From assembly GCF_900167435.1 (NCBI RefSeq), contig NZ_FUWS01000001.1, positions 311,295 through 375,294 on the forward strand: DNA of 64,000 nucleotides. Direction: 5' to 3'. The notes under the pieces were generated by a model. That model did not search any database and had not been told where the DNA came from. It worked only from the letters and a program-made list of their open reading frames with translations. Below, in pieces: positions 54,696 to 63,143 of the stretch; the stretch's first letter is position 1; the number at the start of each line of letters is the position of its first letter. This DNA is from Marinactinospora thermotolerans DSM 45154. GTDB taxonomy: Bacteria; Actinomycetota; Actinomycetes; Streptosporangiales; Streptosporangiaceae. The position numbers were made by a program, and so were the translations under genes.

Positions 54696-54842
54696 GGTGC
54701 CACTTTCCGGGATTGGCCCTACAACAGGCGGATTAAACACGTCAATATTACGCACATGGTCCGTTTCACCCCCTTCCCTCCTTCCACTCGCCACACCCTG
54801 TCCGCTATATCCCGTTTTAGGCGCCGTGTACTCATTACCCCG

Positions 54843-55454
54843 ATGCTGCCGCGCCCACGGATGCGCCGACTTCTCCAGCTGTACGTCGGCCTGTACCTGT
54901 ACGGGTTGGGGGGCGCGCTCCAGGTGAGCTCACACCTGGGCGCCATGCCGTGGGACGTCCTCCACCAGGGCCTGTCCCGCCAGACCGGACTGTCCATCGG
55001 CACCTGGAGCATCACCGTCGGCGCGCTGCTGATCCTGCTGTGGATCCCCCTGCGCCAACGCCCCGGCCTGGGCACGCTCAGCAACGTCGTCATCGTCGGG
55101 GTGTCGGTGGACCTCTCCCTGGCCTGGCTCCCCCAGCCCGACTCCCTGGGCTGGCGCTGCCTGCTCCTGGCGCTCGGCATCCTGACCACCGCCGTGGCCA
55201 CCGGCTGCTACATCGGGGCCGGCCTGGGCCCCGGCCCGCGCGACGGGCTCATGACCGGACTGGCCGCACGGGGGCTGTCGGTGCGCCGGGCCCGCACCGG
55301 CATCGAGGTGGCCGTGGTGATCGTCGGGTTCCTCCTCGGCGGTACCGTGGGCGTGGGCACCCTGCTCTTCGCGCTGACCATCGGTCCGCTCGCCCAGGTG
55401 TTCCTGCCGTTGTTCGGCATCGCGGAACCGGCCGCGCGCCCCGCCGAGGACTGA
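54843..55454 (+). CDS. YczE/YyaS/YitT family membrane protein
   Basis: A 203-residue membrane protein with about five helices. The pattern LYVGLYLYGLGGALQVSSHLGAMPWDVLHQGLSRQTGLSIGTW, then GCYIGAGLGPGPRDGLMTGL and RTGIEVAVVIVGFLLGGTVGVGTL matches the YczE group. Its molecular role is unknown, but it is repeatedly found next to MocR-type YczR regulators, as here. No ribosome site stands out, and ATG 54843 or ATG 54861 or an earlier ATG near 54756 are all possible starts; 54843 is a compromise. Confidence 0.82.
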   Translation: MLPRPRMRRLLQLYVGLYLYGLGGALQVSSHLGAMPWDVLHQGLSRQTGLSIGTWSITVGALLILLWIPLRQRPGLGTLSNVVIVGVSVDLSLAWLPQPDSLGWRCLLLALGILTTAVATGCYIGAGLGPGPRDGLMTGLAARGLSVRRARTGIEVAVVIVGFLLGGTVGVGTLLFALTIGPLAQVFLPLFGIAEPAARPAED

Positions 55455-55740
55455 GCCCGGCCGGTCGCGGGCGGGCGCACTCCCAAGCCCTCTGTCCATT
55501 GATTCACAATTGATCGCGAAAAGCTCCGGATGCACATCTTTTCCCGGTAGCGTGGGCCCCAGCGTCGTCCATCCGGCGCCCGGGTGAACGGCGGCCCGTG
55601 GCAGGGCGACGGGACGGTCGGACCTGCGCCACCGACACCGGCCCGGCGAGCGCGGGAGAACGGGATCTCCTACCCCGCAGAGTTGGATACGGTACGTCCG
55701 CAAGAACGTGATCTTTGTCTGAATCTGGAGTTTTCGGGGG

Positions 55741-57543
55741 GTGATCCGCGTGCCTGGCTGGATCGAGGACTACGCACTGATCGGCGACATGCAGACCGCT
55801 GCTCTGGTAGGCCGCGACGGCTCTATCGACTGGTTGTGTCTCCCCCATTTCGATTCCCCCGCCTGCTTCGCAGCGGTGCTCGGGGACGAGCAGAATGGGA
55901 ACTGGTGGATCCGGCCCGCGACGGCCGAGCCACGGGCCACTCGGCGCCGCTACCGCCCCGAGACCCTGATCCTGGAGACGGAGTGGGACACCCCCGAGGG
56001 CACCGTCCGGATCATCGACTTCATGCCGCCGCGCGGCGGCGCGCCCCACATCGTGCGCATCGTCGAGGGCGTGCGTGGAACGGTGCGGATGAGCACCTCG
56101 CTACGGCTGCGCTTCGACTACGGCAACGTGGTCCCCTGGATCCACCGCAACGGCACCGAGGTGGTGGCCGTCGCCGGACCCGATTCGGTGTGGATCAGCT
56201 CCCCCGTCCCCCTGGAGGGTCACAACTTCACCCACGACGCGACCTTCGTCGTCAGCGCGGGGCAGCGCATCCCCTTCGTCATGACCTGGCACCCCTCCCA
56301 CGTCGAGGAGTCCGACCACCTCGACGCCGAGAAGGCGCTCTCCCGGACCGAACGCTTCTGGCACGAGTGGGTCGAGAAGTGCACCTACGAGGGCGACTAC
56401 CGCGACGCGGTCATCCGCTCCCTGATCACCCTCAAGGCCCTCACCTACCAGCCCACCGGCGGCATCGTCGCCGCTCCCACCACCTCGCTGCCCGAGGACA
56501 TCGGCGGGGTGCGCAACTGGGACTACCGCTACTGCTGGCTGCGCGACGCCACGATCACGTTGGAGGCGCTGATCCGCAGCGGCTACACCGACGAGGCACA
56601 GGCCTGGCGCGAATGGCTGGTGCGCGCGGTGGCCGGCGAGCCCCAGCACATGCAGATCATGTACGGGGTGCGCGGCGAGCGCCGGCTCGCCGAGTGGGAG
56701 GCCGAATGGCTGCCGGGTTACGAGAACTCCCGCCCGGTGCGCATCGGCAACGCCGCCGTCGGCCAGTACCAGCTCGACGTCTACGGCGAGGTGATGGACG
56801 TGTTGCACCTGGCCCGACGCTCGGGGCTGCAAGGGGGCGAGCACGTGTGGGGTCTACAGCGCTCGCTCGTCAACTACCTGGAGTGGTGCTGGGACGAACC
56901 CGATGAGGGCCTGTGGGAGGTGCGTGGCCCGCGCCAGCACTTCGTGCACTCCAAGGTGATGGCCTGGGTGGCCGCCGACCGCGCGGTGCGCATGATCGAG
57001 GAGTTCGGCAAGGAGGGGCCGGTCGAGCGCTGGCGGGCGCTGCGCGACACCATCCACGCCGAGGTGTGCGAGTACGGCTACGACTCCCAGCGCAACACCT
57101 TCACCCAGTACTACGGCAGCGAGGAGCTGGACGCCGCGCTGCTGCTCATCCCCGAGGTGGGTTTCCTGCCCTACGACGATCCGCGCGTCATCGGCACGAT
57201 CGAGGCGATCCGCGACGACCTGATGGTCGACGGTTTCGTCCTGCGCTACCGGACCGACCGCGAGGGCGTCGCCGACCAGCTGCCCGGTGACGAGGGCGCC
57301 TTCCTGGCGTGCAGCTTCTGGATGGCCAACGCGCTGCTGTCGATCGGCCGCGAGAAGGAGGCCCGGGAGCTGTTCGGCCGGCTGCTGGCCCTGCGCAACG
57401 ACGTCGGGCTCCTCGCCGAGGAGTACGACCCGCGCCTGGGCCGGCAGGTGGGGAACTTCCCGCAGGCGTTCAGCCACGTGCCCCTGGTGACGACGGCGTT
57501 GAACCTGTCCCACCAGGACGGCCACCGCCGCGCCGAGCCCTGA
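55741..57543 (+). CDS. Glycoside hydrolase family 15 protein (trehalase/glucoamylase)
   Basis: A 600-residue enzyme. The N-terminal beta-sandwich starts with IEDYALIGDMQTAALVGRDGSIDWLCLPHFDSPACFAAVLG, typical of bacterial GH15, and is followed by an (alpha/alpha)6 barrel with the signature NWDYRYCWLRDATITLEAL near residue 265 and QLPGDEGAFLACSFWMANAL near 515, where the acid/base Glu pair would lie. Actinobacterial members include GH15 trehalases; others hydrolyse maltodextrins. There is no signal peptide, so it works inside the cell. Start GTG 55741 has TGGAG ten bases upstream; GTG 55750 is an alternative. A 17-bp terminator follows. Confidence 0.92.
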   Translation: MIRVPGWIEDYALIGDMQTAALVGRDGSIDWLCLPHFDSPACFAAVLGDEQNGNWWIRPATAEPRATRRRYRPETLILETEWDTPEGTVRIIDFMPPRGGAPHIVRIVEGVRGTVRMSTSLRLRFDYGNVVPWIHRNGTEVVAVAGPDSVWISSPVPLEGHNFTHDATFVVSAGQRIPFVMTWHPSHVEESDHLDAEKALSRTERFWHEWVEKCTYEGDYRDAVIRSLITLKALTYQPTGGIVAAPTTSLPEDIGGVRNWDYRYCWLRDATITLEALIRSGYTDEAQAWREWLVRAVAGEPQHMQIMYGVRGERRLAEWEAEWLPGYENSRPVRIGNAAVGQYQLDVYGEVMDVLHLARRSGLQGGEHVWGLQRSLVNYLEWCWDEPDEGLWEVRGPRQHFVHSKVMAWVAADRAVRMIEEFGKEGPVERWRALRDTIHAEVCEYGYDSQRNTFTQYYGSEELDAALLLIPEVGFLPYDDPRVIGTIEAIRDDLMVDGFVLRYRTDREGVADQLPGDEGAFLACSFWMANALLSIGREKEARELFGRLLALRNDVGLLAEEYDPRLGRQVGNFPQAFSHVPLVTTALNLSHQDGHRRAEP

Positions 57544-57551
57544 TCCCGTCC

Positions 57552-57592
57552 CGCGCGTTCTCGCCGCGATCCGCTCGCGGCGAGAACGCGCG
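57552..57592 (+). terminator. Terminator of the GH15 gene
   Basis: A perfect 17-bp stem (57552-57568 with 57576-57592) and a 7-base loop, the longest perfect hairpin in the window, 9 bases after the stop codon. Confidence 0.88.
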
Positions 57593-57708
57593 CTTGTGCG
57601 CAACATGGACGTCCAGGTTCCCGTCTGAGGGTGACTTCTTCCCCACCCCACAGTGATAGCGCCCTTCCCCGCTGTTACGGGAAGACCTATCGGGACAGGG
57701 TGACGGGC

Positions 57709-59148
57709 ATGAACGTCACGACCGACATCCCGGCCCGGATGGACCGGCTCCCCTGGGCCCGATGGCACTGGCTCGTTCTCGTCGGCCTGGGCAGCGTGTG
57801 GATCCTCGACGGCCTTGAGGTCACGATCGTGGGCGCGGTCGGGTCGCGCATCACCGAGCCCGGCAGCGGCCTGGGCATCAGCGAGGCCCAGGTCGGCCTG
57901 GCGGCGTCGATCTACATCGTGGGCGCCTGCCTGGGAGCGCTCTTCTTCGGCCATCTGACCGAACGCTACGGGCGCCGGCGCATCTTCCTCGCCACGCTCG
58001 GCGTCTACCTCACCGCCACCGTGCTCACGGCGCTGTCCGGCAACGCCCTGTGGTTCTACGTCTGCCGGTTCTTCACCGGATTCGGGATCGGCGGCGAGTA
58101 CGCCGCCATCAACTCCGCGATCGACGAAATGGTGCCCGCCCGGTTGCGCGGCCGGATCGCGTTGATCGTCAACGGCTCCTACTGGTTGGGGGCCGCGGCC
58201 GGTGCCGCGATGGCCTTCCCCCTGCTCGATCCGGATCTGCTCCCCGAGGACATCGGCTGGCGGCTGACGTTCGCGATCGGCGGCCTGCTCGGCCTGATCA
58301 TCATCGTCGTGCGGCGGATCGTCCCCGAGAGTCCACGCTGGCTGGTCATCCACGGCCGTGAGGAGGAGGCCGAGCGCGTGGTCCGTCGGATCGAGGCGGA
58401 GGTCGAACGCGAGACCCACCGCGACTGGCTTCCCGAACCCGCGAGCACGCTGACGCTGGAGCAGCGCACCACCACGACGTTCCGCGAGGTGGGCACCACG
58501 CTGGTGCGCACCTATCCGCGCCGCACCCTGCTCGGCCTGGCGTTGTTCGCGGGACAGGCGTTCCTGTACAACGCGGTGTTCTTCACCCAGGCCCTGGTGC
58601 TGACCACGTTCTTCGACGTCCCCTCCGCCGTGGCCCCCCTGTTCATCGTGCCCCTGGCCCTGGGTAACTTCCTCGGTCCGGTCCTCCTCGGCCCCCTGTT
58701 CGACACGCTGGGACGGCGGCCGATGATCGCCGCCACCTACATCGGCTCCGGTCTGCTGCTGATCGGCACCGGAGCGCTGTTCCAGGCCGAGGTCCTCACC
58801 GCCACCACCCTGACGCTGTGCTGGTGCGCGGTGTTCTTCGTCGCCTCAGCGGGGGCGAGCTCGGCCTACCTGACCGTCAGCGAGATCTTCCCGATGGAGA
58901 CCCGCCCTCAGGCCATCGCCCTCTTCTACGCGATTGGAACCGCCCTCGGCGGCATTTTGGGGCCTGGACTGTTCGGTGCCCTTGTCGCAAGCGGCGACAT
59001 CGGACAGGTCACATTCGGGTACTACCTGGGCGCGGGCCTGATGATCTTGGGGGGATTGGTCGAACTTTTCCTTGGAGTTGAAGCCGCACGGCGTTCCCTG
59101 GAGGACATCGCGGACCCGTTGAGCAGAAAGACGGCCGCGCCGACGTGA
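57709..59148 (+). CDS. MFS transporter, sugar/metabolite:proton symporter type
   Basis: A 479-residue transporter with twelve predicted helices. Motif A is GHLTERYGRRRIFL near residue 80, and RFFTGFGIGGEYAAINSAIDEMVPARLRGR near 120 is the signature of this sugar-porter-related group. PESPRWLVIHGREEEAERVVRRIE in the central loop matches the sugar transporter PESPRWL motif. A matching C-terminal PMETRPQAIALFYAIGTALGG is present. ATG 57709 is used; a weak ACAGGG precedes it. Substrate unknown. Confidence 0.9.
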   Translation: MNVTTDIPARMDRLPWARWHWLVLVGLGSVWILDGLEVTIVGAVGSRITEPGSGLGISEAQVGLAASIYIVGACLGALFFGHLTERYGRRRIFLATLGVYLTATVLTALSGNALWFYVCRFFTGFGIGGEYAAINSAIDEMVPARLRGRIALIVNGSYWLGAAAGAAMAFPLLDPDLLPEDIGWRLTFAIGGLLGLIIIVVRRIVPESPRWLVIHGREEEAERVVRRIEAEVERETHRDWLPEPASTLTLEQRTTTTFREVGTTLVRTYPRRTLLGLALFAGQAFLYNAVFFTQALVLTTFFDVPSAVAPLFIVPLALGNFLGPVLLGPLFDTLGRRPMIAATYIGSGLLLIGTGALFQAEVLTATTLTLCWCAVFFVASAGASSAYLTVSEIFPMETRPQAIALFYAIGTALGGILGPGLFGALVASGDIGQVTFGYYLGAGLMILGGLVELFLGVEAARRSLEDIADPLSRKTAAPT

Positions 59149-59185
59149 TCCCGCGTCCGGCGCCAGGGCGGGATGGGGTGAAGGG

Positions 59186-59932
59186 TTGACGGTAGCCGCG
59201 GTACAGACCAACCTCCTGGATTTCACCGGGCAGGGATGGCCCCAGTTGGTCGCTCTGTCGGCCGCGCTGATCCTGTGCTCGCTGATCGGGTTGGAACGCG
59301 AACTGCGCCAGAAGAGCGCCGGACTGCGCACGCACACCCTGGTCGGACTCGGCGCAGCGCTGTTCATGCTGGTGAGCAAGTACGGCTTCGGTGACATCCT
59401 GAACGGCACCACCATCATGTTGGACCCCTCACGGGTGGCCGCCCAGATCGTCTCGGGCATCGGTTTCATCGGTGGGGGGCTGATCTTCGTCCGCCGCGAC
59501 ATGGTGCGCGGTCTGACCACCGCCGCCGCGGTGTGGGTGTCGGCGGCGGTGGGAACGGCGTGCGGCGCGGGGCTGTGGGTGATCGCGACGTTCGTGACCC
59601 TCGCCCACTTCGTCGTCACCTACGGATATCCGGTGCTGCTCCGGTTGCTGACCCGCTCCGTCCCCAAGACCTCGACGCTGCGGATCGGCTACGAGGACGG
59701 CCGGGGTGTGCTGCGCTCGATCCTCTCCCTGGCCACCCGGCGGGGCTTCACCATTCAGCAGGTCGACACCAACCGCCGCGGCGACGACGGTTGGCCCGGA
59801 GGGCCGGCGATCGATCTCGTCCTGCGTGTCCGTGGCAGGGGCGACGCCAACGAGCTGGCCGTGGAACTGTCCGAGACCGAGGGGGTGCTGCGCGTGGGTG
59901 TCGGGGTCGCGCCGGAGGACGAGGGGGAGTGA
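59186..59932 (+). CDS. MgtC/SapB family membrane protein
   Basis: A 248-residue protein. Residues 20-140 hold about five helices with the MgtC pattern CSLIGLERELRQKSAGLRTHTLVGLGAALFMLVS and GIGFIGGGLIFV, then RGLTTAAAVWVSAAVGTACGAG. The C-terminal part (about 165-245) is a soluble ACT-like domain ending in TEGVLRVGVGVAPEDEGE. MgtC-like proteins affect magnesium and phosphate balance. The start appears to be TTG 59186; no ATG or GTG is available before the first helix. It follows the MFS gene at a gap of 37 bases and may be co-transcribed. Confidence 0.88.
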   Translation: MTVAAVQTNLLDFTGQGWPQLVALSAALILCSLIGLERELRQKSAGLRTHTLVGLGAALFMLVSKYGFGDILNGTTIMLDPSRVAAQIVSGIGFIGGGLIFVRRDMVRGLTTAAAVWVSAAVGTACGAGLWVIATFVTLAHFVVTYGYPVLLRLLTRSVPKTSTLRIGYEDGRGVLRSILSLATRRGFTIQQVDTNRRGDDGWPGGPAIDLVLRVRGRGDANELAVELSETEGVLRVGVGVAPEDEGE

Positions 59933-60190
59933 GCCGCGACGCCGCCCGGCCGCGGCGGCGCCTCGCCCGGTCGCCCGGATCCCCGCCGCCCCCTGCGACC
60001 GTCGAGGAGCATGGGTGCCGCCGTGCCGACCGAGGCCGGACCGTCGCGCGGCCCCCGCGCAACGGTCCGCCCTCCTGGGGCGTCCCCGCGCCTCCCGCGC
60101 CCCGGTGGGCTCCCCCGGAAAACAACGGAGACGCGAGGAGGGCGAACGGCTACGCTGCCGCGGGGGATCTCCCGCGGGAAGGGTGAGGCG
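59933..60190. other. Promoter region of the kinase gene, no gene seen
   Basis: GC-rich stretch without coding character. CCGCGGG (60158-60164) and CCCGCGG (60171-60177) form a hairpin 13 bases before the kinase start and could affect translation. Confidence 0.4.
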
Positions 60191-61791
60191 GTGCGCGACG
60201 TGCTGGCCGGACGCTACCGGCTGACGGAGAGACTCGGCGGCGGTGGGATGGGCGAGGTGTGGCGGGGCCGCGACGAGCGGCTCGGCCGCGCGGTGGCGGT
60301 CAAGCTGTTGCGGCCGGAACTGGTCGACGACGACCTGACGGTGGCCCGCTTCCACCGTGAGGCGCGCGTGACCGCCCGACTCGCCGGGCACCCCAACATC
60401 GTCATCCTCTACGACTACGGCGTCCACGAGGAGTCGGTCTATGCCGTGATGGAACTGGTGCGCGGCCTTCCGCTCAGCGGCGTGTTGCGGGAGCGGCGCA
60501 GGCTCCCGGTGCCCCTGGCGGTGCGCTGGGGAGCCCAGGTGTGCGCCGGACTGGCCGCGGCGCACACCTGGGAGTCGTGCACCGGGACGTCAAACCGGGC
60601 AACCTCATGGTCACGGCCTCGGGCGGCGATCCCGACGGCGAGGGGACCGTCAAGATCCTCGACTTCGGCATCGCCGGCCTCCACGGCGCCGCGGCGCACG
60701 GTCGGCGCCCCGCCCGGACCGGCGACGTGTTCGGCACTCCCCTGTACATGTCCCCGGAGCAGGCTCAGGGGCTGCCGGTCGGCGTCGCGGGCGACCTGTA
60801 CTCCTTCGGGACGATCCTGTACCGGATGCTGACCGGGGAACCCCCCTTCCACGCCGAGGACGTCCTCGCGGTCCTTCGCATGCACATCCACGAGGCGCCT
60901 CGCCCGCCTCACCGGCTCCGGCCGGACCTTCCCATGGAACTGTCGGACCTGGTGCTGGAGTTGTTGGCGAAGGACCCGTGGCGCCGCCCCCGCGACGCCG
61001 CGCAGGTGGGCGCCCGCTTGGCCGCCCTGCTGGCCGGGACCGGGACGGCCAGGCGCGCCACCGTCGCCACGCCACCCCCGGCCGCCACCGTCCCGGCCGC
61101 ACCGCCACCCGGCCCGCTGGGGCACCGTGCCCTCGAACAGGGCCCGGTGGACATCGGGGAACGGGCCGCCTCGGGCGGTGCCGCGGCCGACGCCCTGGCC
61201 GAGCCGGTCGACGTGCCGGGCGAGGACCTTCCCGAGACCCTTCGCGCGCGGCGCGGACAGGCCCTCCGGTGGGACAGGGCCGGCGCGCCGGAACGGGCGG
61301 TCGAACTGTTCGGCGGCCTCCTGCCCGATGTGGAGCGGCTTTATGGCCCCCGCCACCCCGAGACGTTGACGGTACGCCACCACCTCGCCGTCAACATGAG
61401 CCGCTGTGGACGGCACGCCGAGGCCGCGCGCCTGCGCGCGGCCCTGCTGCCCGACCTGACCGCGGCATACGGGGAGGGCTCCGAGCGGGTCCTGCTCACC
61501 CGCCTGCACCTGGCCTTCGACGTCGGCGGGGCGGGACACCACCGACGCGCGGCGGTCCTGCTGGGGGAGCTGGTCGGTGACCTGAGCCGGGCCCTGGGAC
61601 CCGACGACCCGAACACGTTGGCCGCGCGCCACCACCGCGCGGCCCACACCGGGCACGCGGGCGACCCCGCCGGGGCCGCCCGCCAGTACCACGACCTGCT
61701 CGCCGACCAGGTGCGGCTGTACGGCTCCGAGGACGCGCGCACCGCTCGGGCACGGGACCGGTTGGCGCACTGGTGGGAGCGCGCCCACTGA
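60191..61791 (+). pseudogene. PknB-type Ser/Thr kinase with TPR tail, frameshifted
   Basis: The protein is split between two frames. Frame one starts with GTG 60191 and gives VRDVLAGRYRLTERLGGGGM (glycine loop), VAVKLLRPE (catalytic Lys) and helix C. It runs on into non-kinase sequence after LAAAHT. The second frame picks up with VVHRDVKPGNL (catalytic loop), ILDFGIAG (DFG), GTPLYMSPEQ and later GDLYSFGTILYRMLTG. The switch is at a GGG at 60570-60572; one extra G would give AAAHTWGVVHRDVKP and rejoin them. After the kinase domain (to about residue 270) comes an Ala/Pro linker and about four TPR-like repeats (LYGPRHPETLTVRHHLA and similar). No membrane helix is seen. Whether this is a true inactivation or a sequencing error cannot be told. 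Confidence 0.8.
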
Positions 61792-61868
61792 CGCACACCG
61801 CCCCGCTGGTGGGCGTTTCGTGGCGAATACGGTCATGCTTGTCGCCGTCCGCCGATAGTGTCAACGCC

Positions 61869-62543
61869 ATGTCAGGACGACCGTTGAACGAAATCATGGA
61901 GCCCGGCTGGGCCAAGGCCATGGAGCCCGTCGCCGGCCGGATCTCGCAGATGGGGGACTTCCTGCGGGCCGAGGTCGCCGCGGGCCGCACCTACCTGCCG
62001 GCCGGGAAGGACGTGCTGCGCGCCTTCCAGCAGCCCTTCGACGACGTCCGGGTGCTCCTCGTGGGACAGGACCCCTACCCCACTCCCGGGCACGCGGTGG
62101 GTCTGAGCTTCTCCGTGGCGCCGGACGTCAAGCTGCCGGGCAGCCTGCGCAACATCTACAAGGAGTACACCGAGGACCTGGGGCTGCCCATGCCCTCCAA
62201 CGGCGATCTCACGCCGTGGACCGAGCGCGGTGTGCTGCTGCTCAACCGCGTTCTCACGGTACTCCCGCGCAAGCCCGGCTCGCACCGCGGCAAGGGCTGG
62301 GAGGAGGTCACCGAACAGGCCATCCGCGCGCTCGCCGAGCGCGGCAAGCCGATGGTGGCGATCCTGTGGGGCCGCGACGCGCGCAACCTGCGCCCGCTGA
62401 TGCCGGGCGTGCCGTGCGTGGAGTCCACCCACCCCAGTCCGATGTCGGCGCACAACGGCTTCTTCGGCTCGCGCCCCTTCAGCCGGGCCAACGCCCTGTT
62501 GGAGGAGCAGGGCGCCGAACCGGTCGACTGGCGGCTGCCCTGA
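61869..62543 (+). CDS. ung: Uracil-DNA glycosylase, family 1
   Basis: A 224-residue repair enzyme that removes uracil from DNA. The water-activating loop GQDPYP is at residues 66-71, the uracil-binding Phe in GLSFSV near 84, LLLNRVLTV near 122, and the minor-groove loop HPSPMS at 188-193. ATG 61869 has no ribosome site; TAGTGT eight bases upstream could be a -10 of a leaderless mRNA. The upstream frame is not coding-like. A terminator follows. Confidence 0.96.
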   Translation: MSGRPLNEIMEPGWAKAMEPVAGRISQMGDFLRAEVAAGRTYLPAGKDVLRAFQQPFDDVRVLLVGQDPYPTPGHAVGLSFSVAPDVKLPGSLRNIYKEYTEDLGLPMPSNGDLTPWTERGVLLLNRVLTVLPRKPGSHRGKGWEEVTEQAIRALAERGKPMVAILWGRDARNLRPLMPGVPCVESTHPSPMSAHNGFFGSRPFSRANALLEEQGAEPVDWRLP

Positions 62544-62558
62544 CCTCTCCCCTCTGGG

Positions 62559-62596
62559 GCGGGACGATGCCGCGCGCGGGTGCGGCATCGTCCCGC
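62559..62596. terminator. Shared terminator between ung and the VOC gene
   Basis: A perfect 15-bp stem (62559-62573 with 62582-62596, arm GCGGGACGATGCCGC) and an 8-base loop, between convergent genes. Confidence 0.8.
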
Positions 62597-62608
62597 TCCG
62601 GGTGCGGC

Positions 62609-63007
62609 TCAGTCGGCGCTGTCCCCCGCGGCGGCCAGTTCGGCGTCGCTGCGCTCGACACAGAACTCGTTGCCCTCGGGGTCGGCGAGGACCACGAACC
62701 CCTTGCCGTCGGGCGTACGGAAGTCCGAGAGGAACGTGGCCCCGATCCCGACCAGCCGCTCCACCTCCTCGTCCCGGGTCGCCTCCGAGGGCCCCAGGTC
62801 GAGGTGGACCCGGTTCTTGACCACTTTCCCCTCGGGAACCCGGAGGAAGAGCAGCCCCGGCTGCCCGTCGGGGGTGTCGATGTAGGCCTCGTCCGCCCCG
62901 GGGCCGCTCCGCGGGTCGACCGGTACGCCGATCACCCGCGCCCAGAACTCCGCGAGCGCGTGCGGATCGGCGCAGTCGATGGTGATGTTGCGGATGGGGG
63001 ACGGCAT
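62609..63007 (-). CDS. VOC family (glyoxalase-like) protein
   Basis: A 132-residue vicinal-oxygen-chelate fold protein with two beta-alpha-beta3 units. The segments RNITIDCADPHALAEFWARVIG, NRVHLDLG near residue 70 and FVVLADPEGNEFCVE near 108 carry the usual metal ligands His, Glu. Relatives include glyoxalases, bleomycin-resistance proteins and dioxygenases; the reaction is not known. ATG 63007 follows GGAGG. Confidence 0.9.
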   Translation of the reverse strand: MPSPIRNITIDCADPHALAEFWARVIGVPVDPRSGPGADEAYIDTPDGQPGLLFLRVPEGKVVKNRVHLDLGPSEATRDEEVERLVGIGATFLSDFRTPDGKGFVVLADPEGNEFCVERSDAELAAAGDSAD

Positions 63008-63143
63008 GGGGCCTCCTGATCGACGGGGACGGTGGTAGTGGCCGCACGGGCACGTGCCCGGGGGCGGGTTCCGCTAACCGTCACGGTTTGTACACAATAG
63101 GCACGCCCAGCCGGTACCGGTTTTTCGGAGAGGCCACCCCCGC

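Noticed and set aside
53163-54842. Long upstream extension of the YczE-type gene
   Set aside because: It is antisense to the MocR gene; membrane-protein features only begin near 54843.
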